From contig JASHPP010000508.1 in assembly GCA_030038035.1 (NCBI GenBank), positions 1-12,385 on the forward strand: a stretch of DNA of 12,385 nt. The letters run 5' to 3'. Origin of the DNA: Trebonia sp. Its GTDB lineage: Bacteria > Actinomycetota > Actinomycetes > Streptosporangiales > Streptosporangiaceae. How positions within the stretch are numbered: the first letter of the stretch is position 1; each line of letters opens with the position of its first letter. The translations under genes were made by a program, and so were the position numbers. Of this stretch, positions 1 to 8,540 are shown piece by piece. Below the pieces are notes generated by a model. The model searched no databases and had not been told where the DNA came from. It saw nothing but the letters and a program-made list of their open reading frames with translations.

Positions 1-501
1 GGCGTCGTCGCGGGGGCGCACGCGCGGGACGCGGTCGTGGCGAACGTCGGCAGCCTCGTCGAGAAGGCGCGGCGGGAACGCGTCCCCGTCGTCTGGGTCC
101 AGCACTGCGACGAAGGTCTCGCCCGCGGCAGCGATGACTGGCAGATCGTCCCCGAGCTGACCCCGGGCGAAGCCGAGCCGCTTGTCGAGAAGAACTACGG
201 CGACTCCTTCGAGAACACGACGCTCGAGACGGTGCTGTCGGACCTGCGGATCGGGCGGCTCGTCGTGGTCGGCGCGCAGACCGACGCGTGCATCCGCTCG
301 ACGCTGCATGGCGCGTTCGTCCGGGGGTACGACGCGACCCTCGTCAGCGATGCCCATACGACCGAGGACCAGACCGAGTGGGGGGCGCCGCCGCCGGACC
401 AGGTCATCGCCCACACGAACCTGTACTGGACCTACCAGACGGCGCCCGGACGGACGGCTGGGACGGTCAAGACCGAGGACGTCGACTTCCGCGCGTCCTG
501 A
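1..501 (+). CDS. Isochorismatase-family cysteine hydrolase, 5' end outside window
   Basis: The reading frame is open from the first base, so the true start lies upstream; the GTG at 37 is inside the conserved fold and is unlikely to be the start. The fold is the alpha/beta cysteine hydrolase (isochorismatase-like) family, which hydrolyses amides or vinyl ethers through an Asp-Lys-Cys triad. The visible part carries the strand VPVVWVQH, the catalytic Lys in VEKNYGDSF (codon 190-192) and the nucleophilic Cys in GAQTDACIRST (codon 289-291). The Asp, normally near the N-terminus in a DxQ motif, would lie before the window. The C-terminal part with HTTEDQTEWG and the HTNLYW segment is typical of the group annotated only as 'cysteine hydrolase'. 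The substrate cannot be told. The gene ends before an AT-rich regulatory stretch and does not appear to be co-transcribed with the next gene. Confidence 0.9.
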   Translation, partial: GVVAGAHARDAVVANVGSLVEKARRERVPVVWVQHCDEGLARGSDDWQIVPELTPGEAEPLVEKNYGDSFENTTLETVLSDLRIGRLVVVGAQTDACIRSTLHGAFVRGYDATLVSDAHTTEDQTEWGAPPPDQVIAHTNLYWTYQTAPGRTAGTVKTEDVDFRAS

Positions 502-542
502 AACTGCCCGGGCCAGGACCTGCTCGCCGCGGGGCTACCGAA

Positions 543-604
543 CTGCAACGTAACAACGAATATCTATTATGTTCTTGCTTCGCCTTGAGGAGTATGTTCG
601 ATAG
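543..604 (+). promoter_or_regulatory. Candidate promoter and partial operators upstream of the LexA-like gene
   Basis: This AT-rich island lies in an otherwise GC-rich 184-bp intergenic space. A possible -10 is TATTAT (565-570) with a weak -35-like CTGCAA (543-548) and a 16-bp spacer. TGTTC half-sites follow at 570-574, abutting the -10, and at 595-599. The second extends to TGTTCGATAG, 7 of 10 matches to the TGTTCGAACA element found as a cluster behind the gene. Autoregulation by the LexA-like protein is an inference; the -35 is poor and the true start point is unknown. Confidence 0.4.
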
Positions 605-651
605 AGTAGCAGCCTGGCGGCGGTGTTGTCCGCGAGCTGGGCGAGGGTGGC

Positions 652-696
652 ATGGTGAAGGCAGCAGGGCGAGGTCGCGGTAACGATGGTGGCTGA
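652..696 (+). other. Possible 14-codon upstream ORF overlapping the LexA-like start
   Basis: An ATG at 652 behind a GGGCGAGGG stretch opens a 14-codon frame (MVKAAGRGRGNDGG) that ends at TGA 694-696, eight bases inside the LexA-like gene in another frame. It could couple or damp translation of the regulator. It may equally be chance, since its only support is the ribosome-binding-like purine run and the overlap. Confidence 0.2.
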
Positions 697-1750
697 TTCC
701 GGTTCCAGCAGTGACGCGGACGCGGATATCGGCTCAGCCGACCGGGCCACGGTAGCGGAGGGCAACCGTGACCTCATCGGCCGGCTGAGCCGCCAGCGGG
801 CCGAGTCGGGTTTCTCGCAGGCACACGTCGCCAGGCTGATGCGGACGTCACAGTCGGCCGTGGCGAGGCTGGAGTCGGGCCGGCACGACGCGCAGCTCTC
901 CACCGTGACCCGGTATGCCGAGGCGCTCGGGCTGTCCCTGGACTTCGGAGCAGACACCGGGATGTCGGCCCAGATCGCCACGGACCCTCAGTCCCAGCCG
1001 CCTACACCGCCCTCAGCTGGGGAAAGGCCACAGCGCGCGCCGAAGGGGAGCGCACAGGAAGCCATCCCTGAGTCCGCAACGAAACCCGATCCCGACCACG
1101 TGCTGACCCGGCGGCAGCGCAAGGTGCTGCAGGTCATCCGGGAGTCGGTACAGCAGCGCGGCTACCCGCCCTCGATGCGGGAGATCGGGGAGGCCGTCGG
1201 CCTGACCAGCACATCGAGTGTCTCGTACCAGCTGAGCACGCTGCAGCGCAAGGGCTACCTGCACCGGGACATCGGCCGGCCGCGGACGGTCGAGGTGAAC
1301 CTGCCCGCCCGCCCGGTGATCAGCCCCGACCCGGAGGAGCCGTCCTACTTCGCCGGCATCGACATCCAGTCACTGAGCCCCGTCTACGTGCCGGTGATCC
1401 GGCAGATCCCTGGCGGCGCGCCGATGCCGCCCGCGGAATCAGCGGACACGGTCATGCCGCTGCCCCGGCAACTCGTTGGCGAGGGTGCGATGTTCGCGGT
1501 CAAGGTGACGGGTGACTCGATGATCAATGCCGCCATCGCCGACGGCGACTGGGTGGTGGTCCAACCGACGGCTGAAGCCCGGGATGGCGACGTAGTCGTG
1601 GCCGATATCGATGGCGTGCCAACCGTGCGAACACTGAAGCGAGCCGAGGGTCATGCCTGGCTGCTCCCGCACCACCCGTCATACGCGCCGATGGCTGCGG
1701 ACAAGCTCAGCATCCTGGGTCGAGTCGTGACCGTCCTGCGCAAACTCTGA
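686..1750 (+). CDS. XRE-LexA fusion regulator with altered autocleavage residues
   Basis: The 354-residue protein has three parts. An XRE/Cro-type HTH spans about residues 28-85 (SQAHVARLMRTSQSAVARLE). A proline-rich linker follows. A LexA winged helix spans about 140-205 (GYPPSMREIGEAVGLTS), and an S24 LexA-type C-terminal domain about 225-354. Ordinary actinobacterial LexA has only the last two parts. Ser278 in GDSM matches E. coli Ser119. At +37, where E. coli has the catalytic Lys156, this protein has Arg315 (codon CGA 1628-1630, in PTVRTLKR). At -34 from the Ser, the E. coli Ala84-Gly85 scissile bond is Gly243-Gly244. Self-cleavage is therefore probably lost or very slow. In the recognition helix the usual Ala-His of actinobacterial LexA (from memory) is Ser180-Tyr181. 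The ATG at 686 has GAGGT ten bases upstream. It is probably a second, LexA-like repressor rather than the housekeeping lexA; its target is inferred to be the operator cluster just downstream. Confidence 0.88.
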   Translation: MVADSGSSSDADADIGSADRATVAEGNRDLIGRLSRQRAESGFSQAHVARLMRTSQSAVARLESGRHDAQLSTVTRYAEALGLSLDFGADTGMSAQIATDPQSQPPTPPSAGERPQRAPKGSAQEAIPESATKPDPDHVLTRRQRKVLQVIRESVQQRGYPPSMREIGEAVGLTSTSSVSYQLSTLQRKGYLHRDIGRPRTVEVNLPARPVISPDPEEPSYFAGIDIQSLSPVYVPVIRQIPGGAPMPPAESADTVMPLPRQLVGEGAMFAVKVTGDSMINAAIADGDWVVVQPTAEARDGDVVVADIDGVPTVRTLKRAEGHAWLLPHHPSYAPMAADKLSILGRVVTVLRKL

Positions 1751-1766
1751 CCCAGCACCGACCGCA

Positions 1767-1873
1767 TGTTAGAACATCTAAGCGAAATACATCCGCCTGT
1801 TCGAACATGCTCGAAATCAGTTCTTGCCAGCTGGCTCGTACCCGTGTTCTAATACAGTCATGTTCTTCGAACA
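1767..1873. promoter_or_regulatory. Cluster of four TGTTCGAACA-like palindromes (putative operators)
   Basis: Four copies of a 10-bp palindromic element lie within 107 bp. They are TGTTAGAACA (1767-1776, 9/10), the perfect TGTTCGAACA (1798-1807), TGTTCTAATA (1845-1854, 8/10) and TCTTCGAACA (1864-1873, 9/10). The last also reads as an inverted repeat, TGTTC-TTC-GAACA (1861-1873). The first two are 31 bp apart, about three helical turns. A further near-palindrome, TCGAACATGCTCGA (1801-1814), overlaps the second. No canonical SOS box (GAAC, four bases, GTTC) occurs here: the half-sites face the other way. The cluster begins 16 bp after the LexA-like stop codon, so that protein is the natural candidate ligand; this is inferred, not shown. 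Confidence 0.6.
1824..1860 (+). promoter_or_regulatory. Sigma70-type promoter inside the operator cluster
   Basis: TTGCCA (1824-1829) matches the -35 consensus at 5 of 6 bases and TCTAAT (1848-1853) matches the -10 at 5 of 6, with an 18-bp spacer. The predicted transcription start is at about 1860, which is the A of an ATG. One palindrome covers the -10 and another covers +5 to +14, positions where a bound protein would block RNA polymerase. It is the best-matching promoter in the window. Confidence 0.55.
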
Positions 1874-2174
1874 CTTGACCGGTCGCGGGAAAGCCCATGA
1901 CCTGGGAGACATCTCCCAAGCCCGTACCGCCCCGAGCAGATCAAGGTGGCTCGGGCTCCGCCTGGCTGCGGCCAGGGTAATGCTCGTGGCACATCTGATT
2001 CTCTTCCGCGCGCGTCCCGCGGTCACTGCCGCTGACGTCGTGAGCTGGCCTATCGCCCGCCAGATCGGCAAGTGGCGGCCCGGGCGGGCGGGACGTCATC
2101 GCGTCCATGTCCGGTTTTCCCGGCAGCGACGCACGGGCAGCCGGCGCCATCGCGCCCCGCGCAGTCTTCACTGA
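1860..2174 (+). CDS. Possible leaderless 104-residue hypothetical protein
   Basis: An open frame of 104 codons starts at the ATG that coincides with the predicted transcription start, seven bases after the -10, so it would be a leaderless message as is common in actinobacteria. The protein has a short acidic-to-neutral N-terminus (MFFEHLTG), a hydrophobic but Arg-interrupted stretch at about residues 30-49 (WLGLRLAAARVMLVAHLILF) and a very basic C-terminal tail rich in Arg and His. I recognise no family. Third-position GC is lower than in the neighbouring genes, which argues against coding. There is no Shine-Dalgarno sequence. The same stretch could instead be the 5' part of a regulatory RNA or a long leader. 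Confidence 0.3.
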   Translation: MFFEHLTGRGKAHDLGDISQARTAPSRSRWLGLRLAAARVMLVAHLILFRARPAVTAADVVSWPIARQIGKWRPGRAGRHRVHVRFSRQRRTGSRRHRAPRSLH

Positions 2175-2289
2175 CACCGGACCTGCGCCACTTTCGCCCT
2201 ATCCGGGCGATGCGGCCCGCCATCGGCGCCCGTAAGCCTGAGCGCTAGCGTCGGTATGGCTGGCATCGGGCCGGCAACGCGGTTGGGGG
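1874..2289. other. Stretch without a confident gene before glgA
   Basis: Apart from the doubtful small gene starting at 1860, this stretch shows only local structure. TGGGAGA-CA-TCTCCCA (1903-1918) is a near-perfect palindrome. TCGCCC-TATCC-GGGCGA (2194-2210) is a six-pair hairpin about 80 bp before glgA. I could not find a convincing glgA promoter. Open frames on the minus strand across 1817-2177 have no recognisable product or binding site. Confidence 0.4.
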
Positions 2290-3768
2290 GTGAGCGTGTA
2301 CATCGTCATGGTGGCGGCCGAGTGCGCGCCGGCGGCGAAGTCAGGCGGGCTCGGTGACGTGGTGGCGGGCCTGAGCCGGGAGCTGGAGATCAGGGGAAAC
2401 GCGGTCGAGGTCATCCTGCCCAAGTACTCCGGCCTGCACTACTCCGAGATCTGGGGGCTGGCGCCAACCTACGAGGACTTGTGGGTGCCCTGGTACGGCG
2501 GGGCCGTCCGCTGCACCGTGTGGTTCGGTTACGCGAACGGACGCAAGTGCTTCTTCATCGAGCCGCATTCGGCGGCGAATCTCTTCGGCCGCGAGCGCCT
2601 GTACGGGTACGCGGACGACGCCGAGAGGTTCGCCTTCTTCTCCAAGGCGGCGCTCGAATTCATGGGGCAGGCCGGCAAGCGTCCCGACATCGTGCACTGC
2701 CACGACTGGCAGGCCGGGCTCGTCCCGGTCCTGCTGCGCGAGCAGTACGGCGCCGTGCTGGCGAAGCAGAAAATCTGCTACACCATACACAACTTCCGTC
2801 ACCAGGGAACCAGCGACGAACACGTGCTCTGGGCCACCCAGCTCGGCAGGCCCGACCATTTCCTCGACGCCGACCGGCTGGGCGATGACTTCCGCTACCG
2901 GGGCCTTAACCCGATGAAGGGCGGCATCGTGTACGCGGACTTCGTGACCACGGTCTCCCCCAGCCATGCCGACGAGGCGCTGTACGGCGACGGCGGGTCG
3001 GGGCTCGGCCGCATCCTCAAGGAGCACCAGGCCAAGTTCCGGGGCGTGCTCAACGGCGTCGACTACGAGGTGTGGAACCCGGAGAGCGACCCGCTTGTCC
3101 CGGCCCGTTACTCGGCCGGCACCGCCGAGCGCAAGCAGGCGGACAAGGAGGCGCTCAGGGACAGGTTCTGGCTGCGCAAGACCCGCAGTCCCCTGGTCGC
3201 CTACATCGGCAGGCTGGACGAGCAGAAGGGCATGCACCTCGTGCACCATGCCCTCTTCTACACGCTGGACCTCGGCGGCCAGTTCGTGCTCATGGGCGAC
3301 GCGCACCACCACGACCGGATCAACGGCCACTTCTGGCACCTCAAGGACTACCTGAACGACAACCCCGACTGCCACCTCGAACTCGGATACCGGGAGGAAC
3401 TGGCTCATCTCATCTACGCGGGCGCGGACCTGCTCATCGTGCCGAGCATGTTCGAGCCGTGCGGGCTGGCCCCGCTGATCGCCATGCGGTACGGGACCGT
3501 GCCCGTGGTGCGGGCGACCGGCGGCATGATCGACACGGTCTTCGACCGCGACTACTCGGGGCGGCCGCCGGCCGAGCGCAACGGGTACGTCTTCCACCAC
3601 ACAGACAACCGCGCGGTCGAATCGGCGCTGGGCCGGGCGCTGCGGCTATGGTCGGCCCGGCCGCCGGAATTCCGCGAGCTGGCCGCCAACTGCATGCGCG
3701 CCGATTACTCGTGGGCCAGGCCCGGCGCGGAGTACCTGGACATCTACCGGGGCATCCGGCACGCGTGA
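2290..3768 (+). CDS. glgA: Glycogen/starch synthase, GT5 (cyanobacterial/plant SSIII-IV-like)
   Basis: This ADP-glucose-dependent alpha-1,4-glucan synthase extends glycogen chains in the cytoplasm. The 492-residue protein has the GT-B fold of family GT5. The N-terminal KSGGLGDVV loop (Lys17) binds the sugar nucleotide. HCHDWQAGLVP and a KxGGIVYAD stretch follow, and the C-terminal half carries GRLDEQKG (307-314) and FEPCGL with the catalytic Glu389, which aligns with E. coli Glu377. The segments HFWHLKDYLNDNPDCHLE and the ending YLDIYRGIRHA resemble, from memory, the cyanobacterial GlgA2 and plant SSIII/IV group rather than E. coli GlgA. Most actinobacteria rely on a GT4 enzyme (GlgM), so transfer is possible. 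The start is GTG 2290; GTG 2296 is an alternative, with the GGGGGG run at 2285-2290 as its binding site. It lies directly upstream of glgX, which suggests joint work in glycogen turnover. No glgC is in the window. Confidence 0.93.
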   Translation: MSVYIVMVAAECAPAAKSGGLGDVVAGLSRELEIRGNAVEVILPKYSGLHYSEIWGLAPTYEDLWVPWYGGAVRCTVWFGYANGRKCFFIEPHSAANLFGRERLYGYADDAERFAFFSKAALEFMGQAGKRPDIVHCHDWQAGLVPVLLREQYGAVLAKQKICYTIHNFRHQGTSDEHVLWATQLGRPDHFLDADRLGDDFRYRGLNPMKGGIVYADFVTTVSPSHADEALYGDGGSGLGRILKEHQAKFRGVLNGVDYEVWNPESDPLVPARYSAGTAERKQADKEALRDRFWLRKTRSPLVAYIGRLDEQKGMHLVHHALFYTLDLGGQFVLMGDAHHHDRINGHFWHLKDYLNDNPDCHLELGYREELAHLIYAGADLLIVPSMFEPCGLAPLIAMRYGTVPVVRATGGMIDTVFDRDYSGRPPAERNGYVFHHTDNRAVESALGRALRLWSARPPEFRELAANCMRADYSWARPGAEYLDIYRGIRHA

Positions 3769-3826
3769 GCACCCGCACGGGGTGATGACGGTTACCCGGT
3801 TCGCGCCTAGGAAAGAACGAGCAGCC

Positions 3827-3859
3827 GGCCGCGCGGCACGCCGACGTGCGTGCGCGGCC
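3827..3859 (+). terminator. Hairpin between glgA and glgX
   Basis: GGCCGCGC (3827-3834) pairs with GCGCGGCC (3852-3859), and GCACG (3836-3840) with CGTGC (3845-3849), closing a four-base loop CCGA with a small internal bulge. It lies just before the glgX ribosome binding site. It lacks a T tract, so it may be an RNA-stabilising or attenuating structure rather than a terminator. Confidence 0.45.
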
Positions 3860-3881
3860 TCTCCAGAAAGGCGCGGCAGCA

Positions 3882-6089
<2,208 letters not shown>

Positions 6090-6091
6090 AA

Positions 6092-6136
6092 GGCCTGGTA
6101 CGACCCCGCGGGAGCCCGGTAAGGCCGGACCAGGCC
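6092..6136. terminator. Inverted repeat between convergent glgX and glycine-rich gene
   Basis: GGCCTGGT (6092-6099) pairs with ACCAGGCC (6129-6136) across a 29-base GC-rich loop that can fold further. It sits two bases after the glgX stop and nine bases before the stop of the convergent gene, as expected of a bidirectional terminator. There is no T tract, which is common in high-GC actinobacteria. Confidence 0.45.
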
Positions 6137-6145
6137 CTAACCCGG

Positions 6146-7081
6146 TTAGCCGAAGTTCCAGGTGATCGTGACTTGGCCGTTTCCGTCCGCGGTCGAGCCA
6201 GCGAACACCCGGGTCGAGGTCAGCGAGCCGGTGTAGGAGGTCGCGCCGCCGCCACCACCGCCGCCCCCGCCGCCGAAGCCGCCGCCCCCGCCGCCACTGC
6301 CGCTGGAGTAGCCCGCGCCGCCGCCGCCGCCGGAGCCGCCGAGAGAGCTGCCGCCGCCGCCGGCGCCCCCGCCCCCGGTACGGTTCCCCCCGGTGCCGCC
6401 GCCGCCGGCGTTGATGCCCCGGCCGGCGGAGCCGTTAAAGGCGCTGGAACCGCTGCTGCCCCCGTTGCCGCCGGGATCGGCGAGCGGGAGGTAGCCGACC
6501 GCGCCCCCTCCCCCGCCGCCGCCGGCGACGACGAGCGTGATCGGACTGCAGTAGGGCTCCCCGGGCGGGCACAGGTTGAGGTTGAGGCTGCTGGCCCCGC
6601 CCCCGCCGGCGGCGTCCTCAGAGCCGCCCGAGCCGGACCCGCCGCGGCCGCCGTGTGCCCAGCCCCAGCCGCCGTCGCCCGGGTGCGTCCGCCCGTTGGC
6701 GTCGCCGCCGCGGCCGGCCACCGACAGGACCAGTCGCGAGTCGGGCGGCAGCGTGAGCGTGCCGGACACCTCCGCGCCGTACCCGCCCTTGCCGCAGGCG
6801 GACAGGTCGCACGCGTTGCCGCCGCTCCCGCCGTAGATCACCACCGTGGCGGAGACCGCGCCTTCCGGCACCGGGACCGTCTGGGTCGCGGCACCGATGT
6901 AGTAGAACGTCTCGGAGAACGGGGCCACAGGGAATGCCTGTGCCGCCCGCGCCGGACCCGCGGGCACGGTCGCGAGCGCGACCGCGCCGACCGCCAGCGA
7001 GCCTGCCGCCCCCGCCGCGAAGACGGCGCCCCGCCTGACGGCGGCCGGCCGCCGGCCGCGTAGTGATTTCCGCACTGACAT
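6146..7081 (-). CDS. Secreted glycine-rich protein
   Basis: The 311-residue protein begins with an Arg-rich n-region and a hydrophobic core ending in GPARAAQA (about residue 47), a clear export signal; paired Arg residues make Tat export possible, Sec equally so. The mature part opens with a beta-rich stretch resembling VPEGAVSATVVIYGGSGG. It continues as long Gly and Gly-Ser runs (about 110-290) and closes with a short conserved-looking tail (RVFAGSTADGNGQVTITWNFG region). Four Cys occur in two pairs, CDLSAC and CPPGEPYC, and may form disulfides. The layout matches the loosely defined 'glycine-rich domain' exported proteins of actinobacteria and some phage tail proteins, whose function is unknown; a surface or matrix role is a guess. 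GAGGGGGAA lies about seven bases before the ATG. It is divergent from the flavoprotein gene at 7304 and convergent with glgX. Confidence 0.8.
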   Translation of the reverse strand: MSVRKSLRGRRPAAVRRGAVFAAGAAGSLAVGAVALATVPAGPARAAQAFPVAPFSETFYYIGAATQTVPVPEGAVSATVVIYGGSGGNACDLSACGKGGYGAEVSGTLTLPPDSRLVLSVAGRGGDANGRTHPGDGGWGWAHGGRGGSGSGGSEDAAGGGGASSLNLNLCPPGEPYCSPITLVVAGGGGGGGAVGYLPLADPGGNGGSSGSSAFNGSAGRGINAGGGGTGGNRTGGGGAGGGGSSLGGSGGGGGAGYSSGSGGGGGGFGGGGGGGGGGATSYTGSLTSTRVFAGSTADGNGQVTITWNFG

Positions 7082-7109
7082 GGTGCTTCCCCCTCAGCCA
7101 GCCAGGCCC

Positions 7110-7132
7110 GGCCCGGCTCCCCGTGCCGGGCC
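7110..7132. promoter_or_regulatory. Perfect 8-bp hairpin in the divergent intergenic space
   Basis: GGCCCGGC (7110-7117) and GCCGGGCC (7125-7132) enclose a seven-base loop. On the minus strand it would lie in the 5' leader of the glycine-rich gene, about 30 bases before its start codon. A leader RNA structure is possible. I do not recognise a known riboswitch, and no promoter in 7082-7303 is convincing for either gene. Confidence 0.3.
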
Positions 7133-7303
7133 GCGTCTACGCACCTGCTGACACTTGGATCGCTCCCTACCCCAGTCGCAACGCATTCACACAGTTATCT
7201 CCTGCGCACCAAGCGTGGCGGTGCAGGCACCGTGGCGCCTGCCGCCCGCCTGTAGGCCGGCCAGGCCGGCGACCCGGAGTAGAGTCCGCAAGGGGGTGTC
7301 TTC

Positions 7304-8446
7304 ATGCAGCAGACGCAGCTGCTCGTTATCGGCGCGGGGCCGTACGGGCTGTCGGCGGCGGCGCTCGCGCGGGAGCACGGCATCGACACCGTGATCCTCG
7401 GCCGGCCCATGGGCTTCTGGCGTGAGCACATGCCGGCGGACATGTTCCTTCGGTCCGGGCCGGACTGGCACCTTGACGCGGCGGGGCGGCACACGCTCCA
7501 GGCGTACCTGGAAGAGCGGCAGCTCCGCGCCGAGCAGGTCGATCCGATCCCGGTCGAGGTCTTCCTCGACTACGCCGGCTGGTTCAGGCGGGCCAAGGGA
7601 CTGCGGGTCCGCGAGGACTTCGCCGACACCCTGGACCGGGTGAACGGCGGCTTCGAGGCAGCGCTGCGCAGCGGGGAGCGCGTTCGCGCGGACGCCGTGC
7701 TCGCCGCGCCAGGAATCAGCCGCTTCGCCAACCGCCCCGGCTGGGCGGCGTCGGTGCCGGCCGGGTACGCGGCGCACACCTGCGACCTGGTGCGCTTCGA
7801 GCCGATGGCCGGGGCGCGCGTGCTGATCATCGGCGGCAGGCAGAGCGCCTACGAATGGGCGGCGCTGCTGCGCGAGCACGGCGCGGCGAGCGTCGACATC
7901 GTGCACCGCCACGACGTGCCGCGCTTCGAGCGGGTCAGCTGGAAGTTCGTGGACGAGCACGTGGACCGGACGCTCGCGGTGCGCGGGTACTGGCGCAACC
8001 TGCCTGCCAGCGAGAAGGACGCGGTCGCCAGGCGCTTTTGGGAGGTCGGCCGGCTAACCCTCGAGCACTGGCTCACGCCCCGGCTGGACAGGGAGGGGAT
8101 CACGCGGCGGCCGGGCACCGAGGTCACCGGGGTCACCGCGGCCGACGGGAACGGCTCGCTGCGGGTCGCGCTTTCCGACGGCAGCCGGCTGACCGCCGAC
8201 CGCGTAGTGTTCGCCACGGGGTACCGGGCCGACCTCGCCAGCGTCCCCTACCTCGCGGGCCTGCTCGGTGACATCGAGCTGTCGAACGGCTTCCCCGTGC
8301 TCGACGAGGCCTTCCAGACCAGCGTGCCCGGCCTGTACGTCACCGGGTTCGCGGCGACGCAGGACTTCGGGCCGTTTTTCGGCTTCGTGAAGGGAGCACC
8401 GGCCGCCGCGACGCTCGTCGTCCGCGACCTGCTCGCGCGCCAGTGA
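7304..8446 (+). CDS. FAD/NAD(P)-binding oxidoreductase, FMO-like
   Basis: The 380-residue flavoprotein has two dinucleotide-binding folds. An N-terminal FAD-binding GAGPYG (residues 10-15) is followed by an internal NAD(P)-binding IIGGRQSAYEWA (GG at 177-178) and an FATGY motif (303-307) of the kind seen in flavin monooxygenases and ornithine/lysine N-hydroxylases. The C-terminal PGLYVTGFAATQDFGPFFGF segment belongs to the same superfamily. It is shorter than typical FMOs (about 450). The substrate is unknown; related proteins are annotated as 'NAD(P)-binding domain-containing' or 'FAD-dependent oxidoreductase'. AAGGGGG (7290-7296) sits seven bases before the ATG. The next gene is a second flavoprotein 94 bp downstream on the same strand, so the two may share a pathway, but nothing shows this directly. 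Confidence 0.88.
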   Translation: MQQTQLLVIGAGPYGLSAAALAREHGIDTVILGRPMGFWREHMPADMFLRSGPDWHLDAAGRHTLQAYLEERQLRAEQVDPIPVEVFLDYAGWFRRAKGLRVREDFADTLDRVNGGFEAALRSGERVRADAVLAAPGISRFANRPGWAASVPAGYAAHTCDLVRFEPMAGARVLIIGGRQSAYEWAALLREHGAASVDIVHRHDVPRFERVSWKFVDEHVDRTLAVRGYWRNLPASEKDAVARRFWEVGRLTLEHWLTPRLDREGITRRPGTEVTGVTAADGNGSLRVALSDGSRLTADRVVFATGYRADLASVPYLAGLLGDIELSNGFPVLDEAFQTSVPGLYVTGFAATQDFGPFFGFVKGAPAAATLVVRDLLARQ

Positions 8447-8540
8447 CGACCGGCCGCTGCCGCCGCGCGGTTCCTTGGGGTTTGTCCCGGGCTCGCGCGG
8501 CCGGGGCTGCCACCATTGGTACGGGAGGTGGCGCAGGGGC

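Noticed and set aside
1767..1873. Classical SOS box for LexA
   Set aside because: Every GAAC in this stretch was followed by four bases and checked for GTTC; none fits. The palindromes have the opposite half-site orientation.
2341..3600. 419-codon open frame on the minus strand opposite glgA
   Set aside because: It is the mirror of a GC-rich gene. The protein has no family resemblance, while the plus strand encodes a complete GlgA with all motifs.
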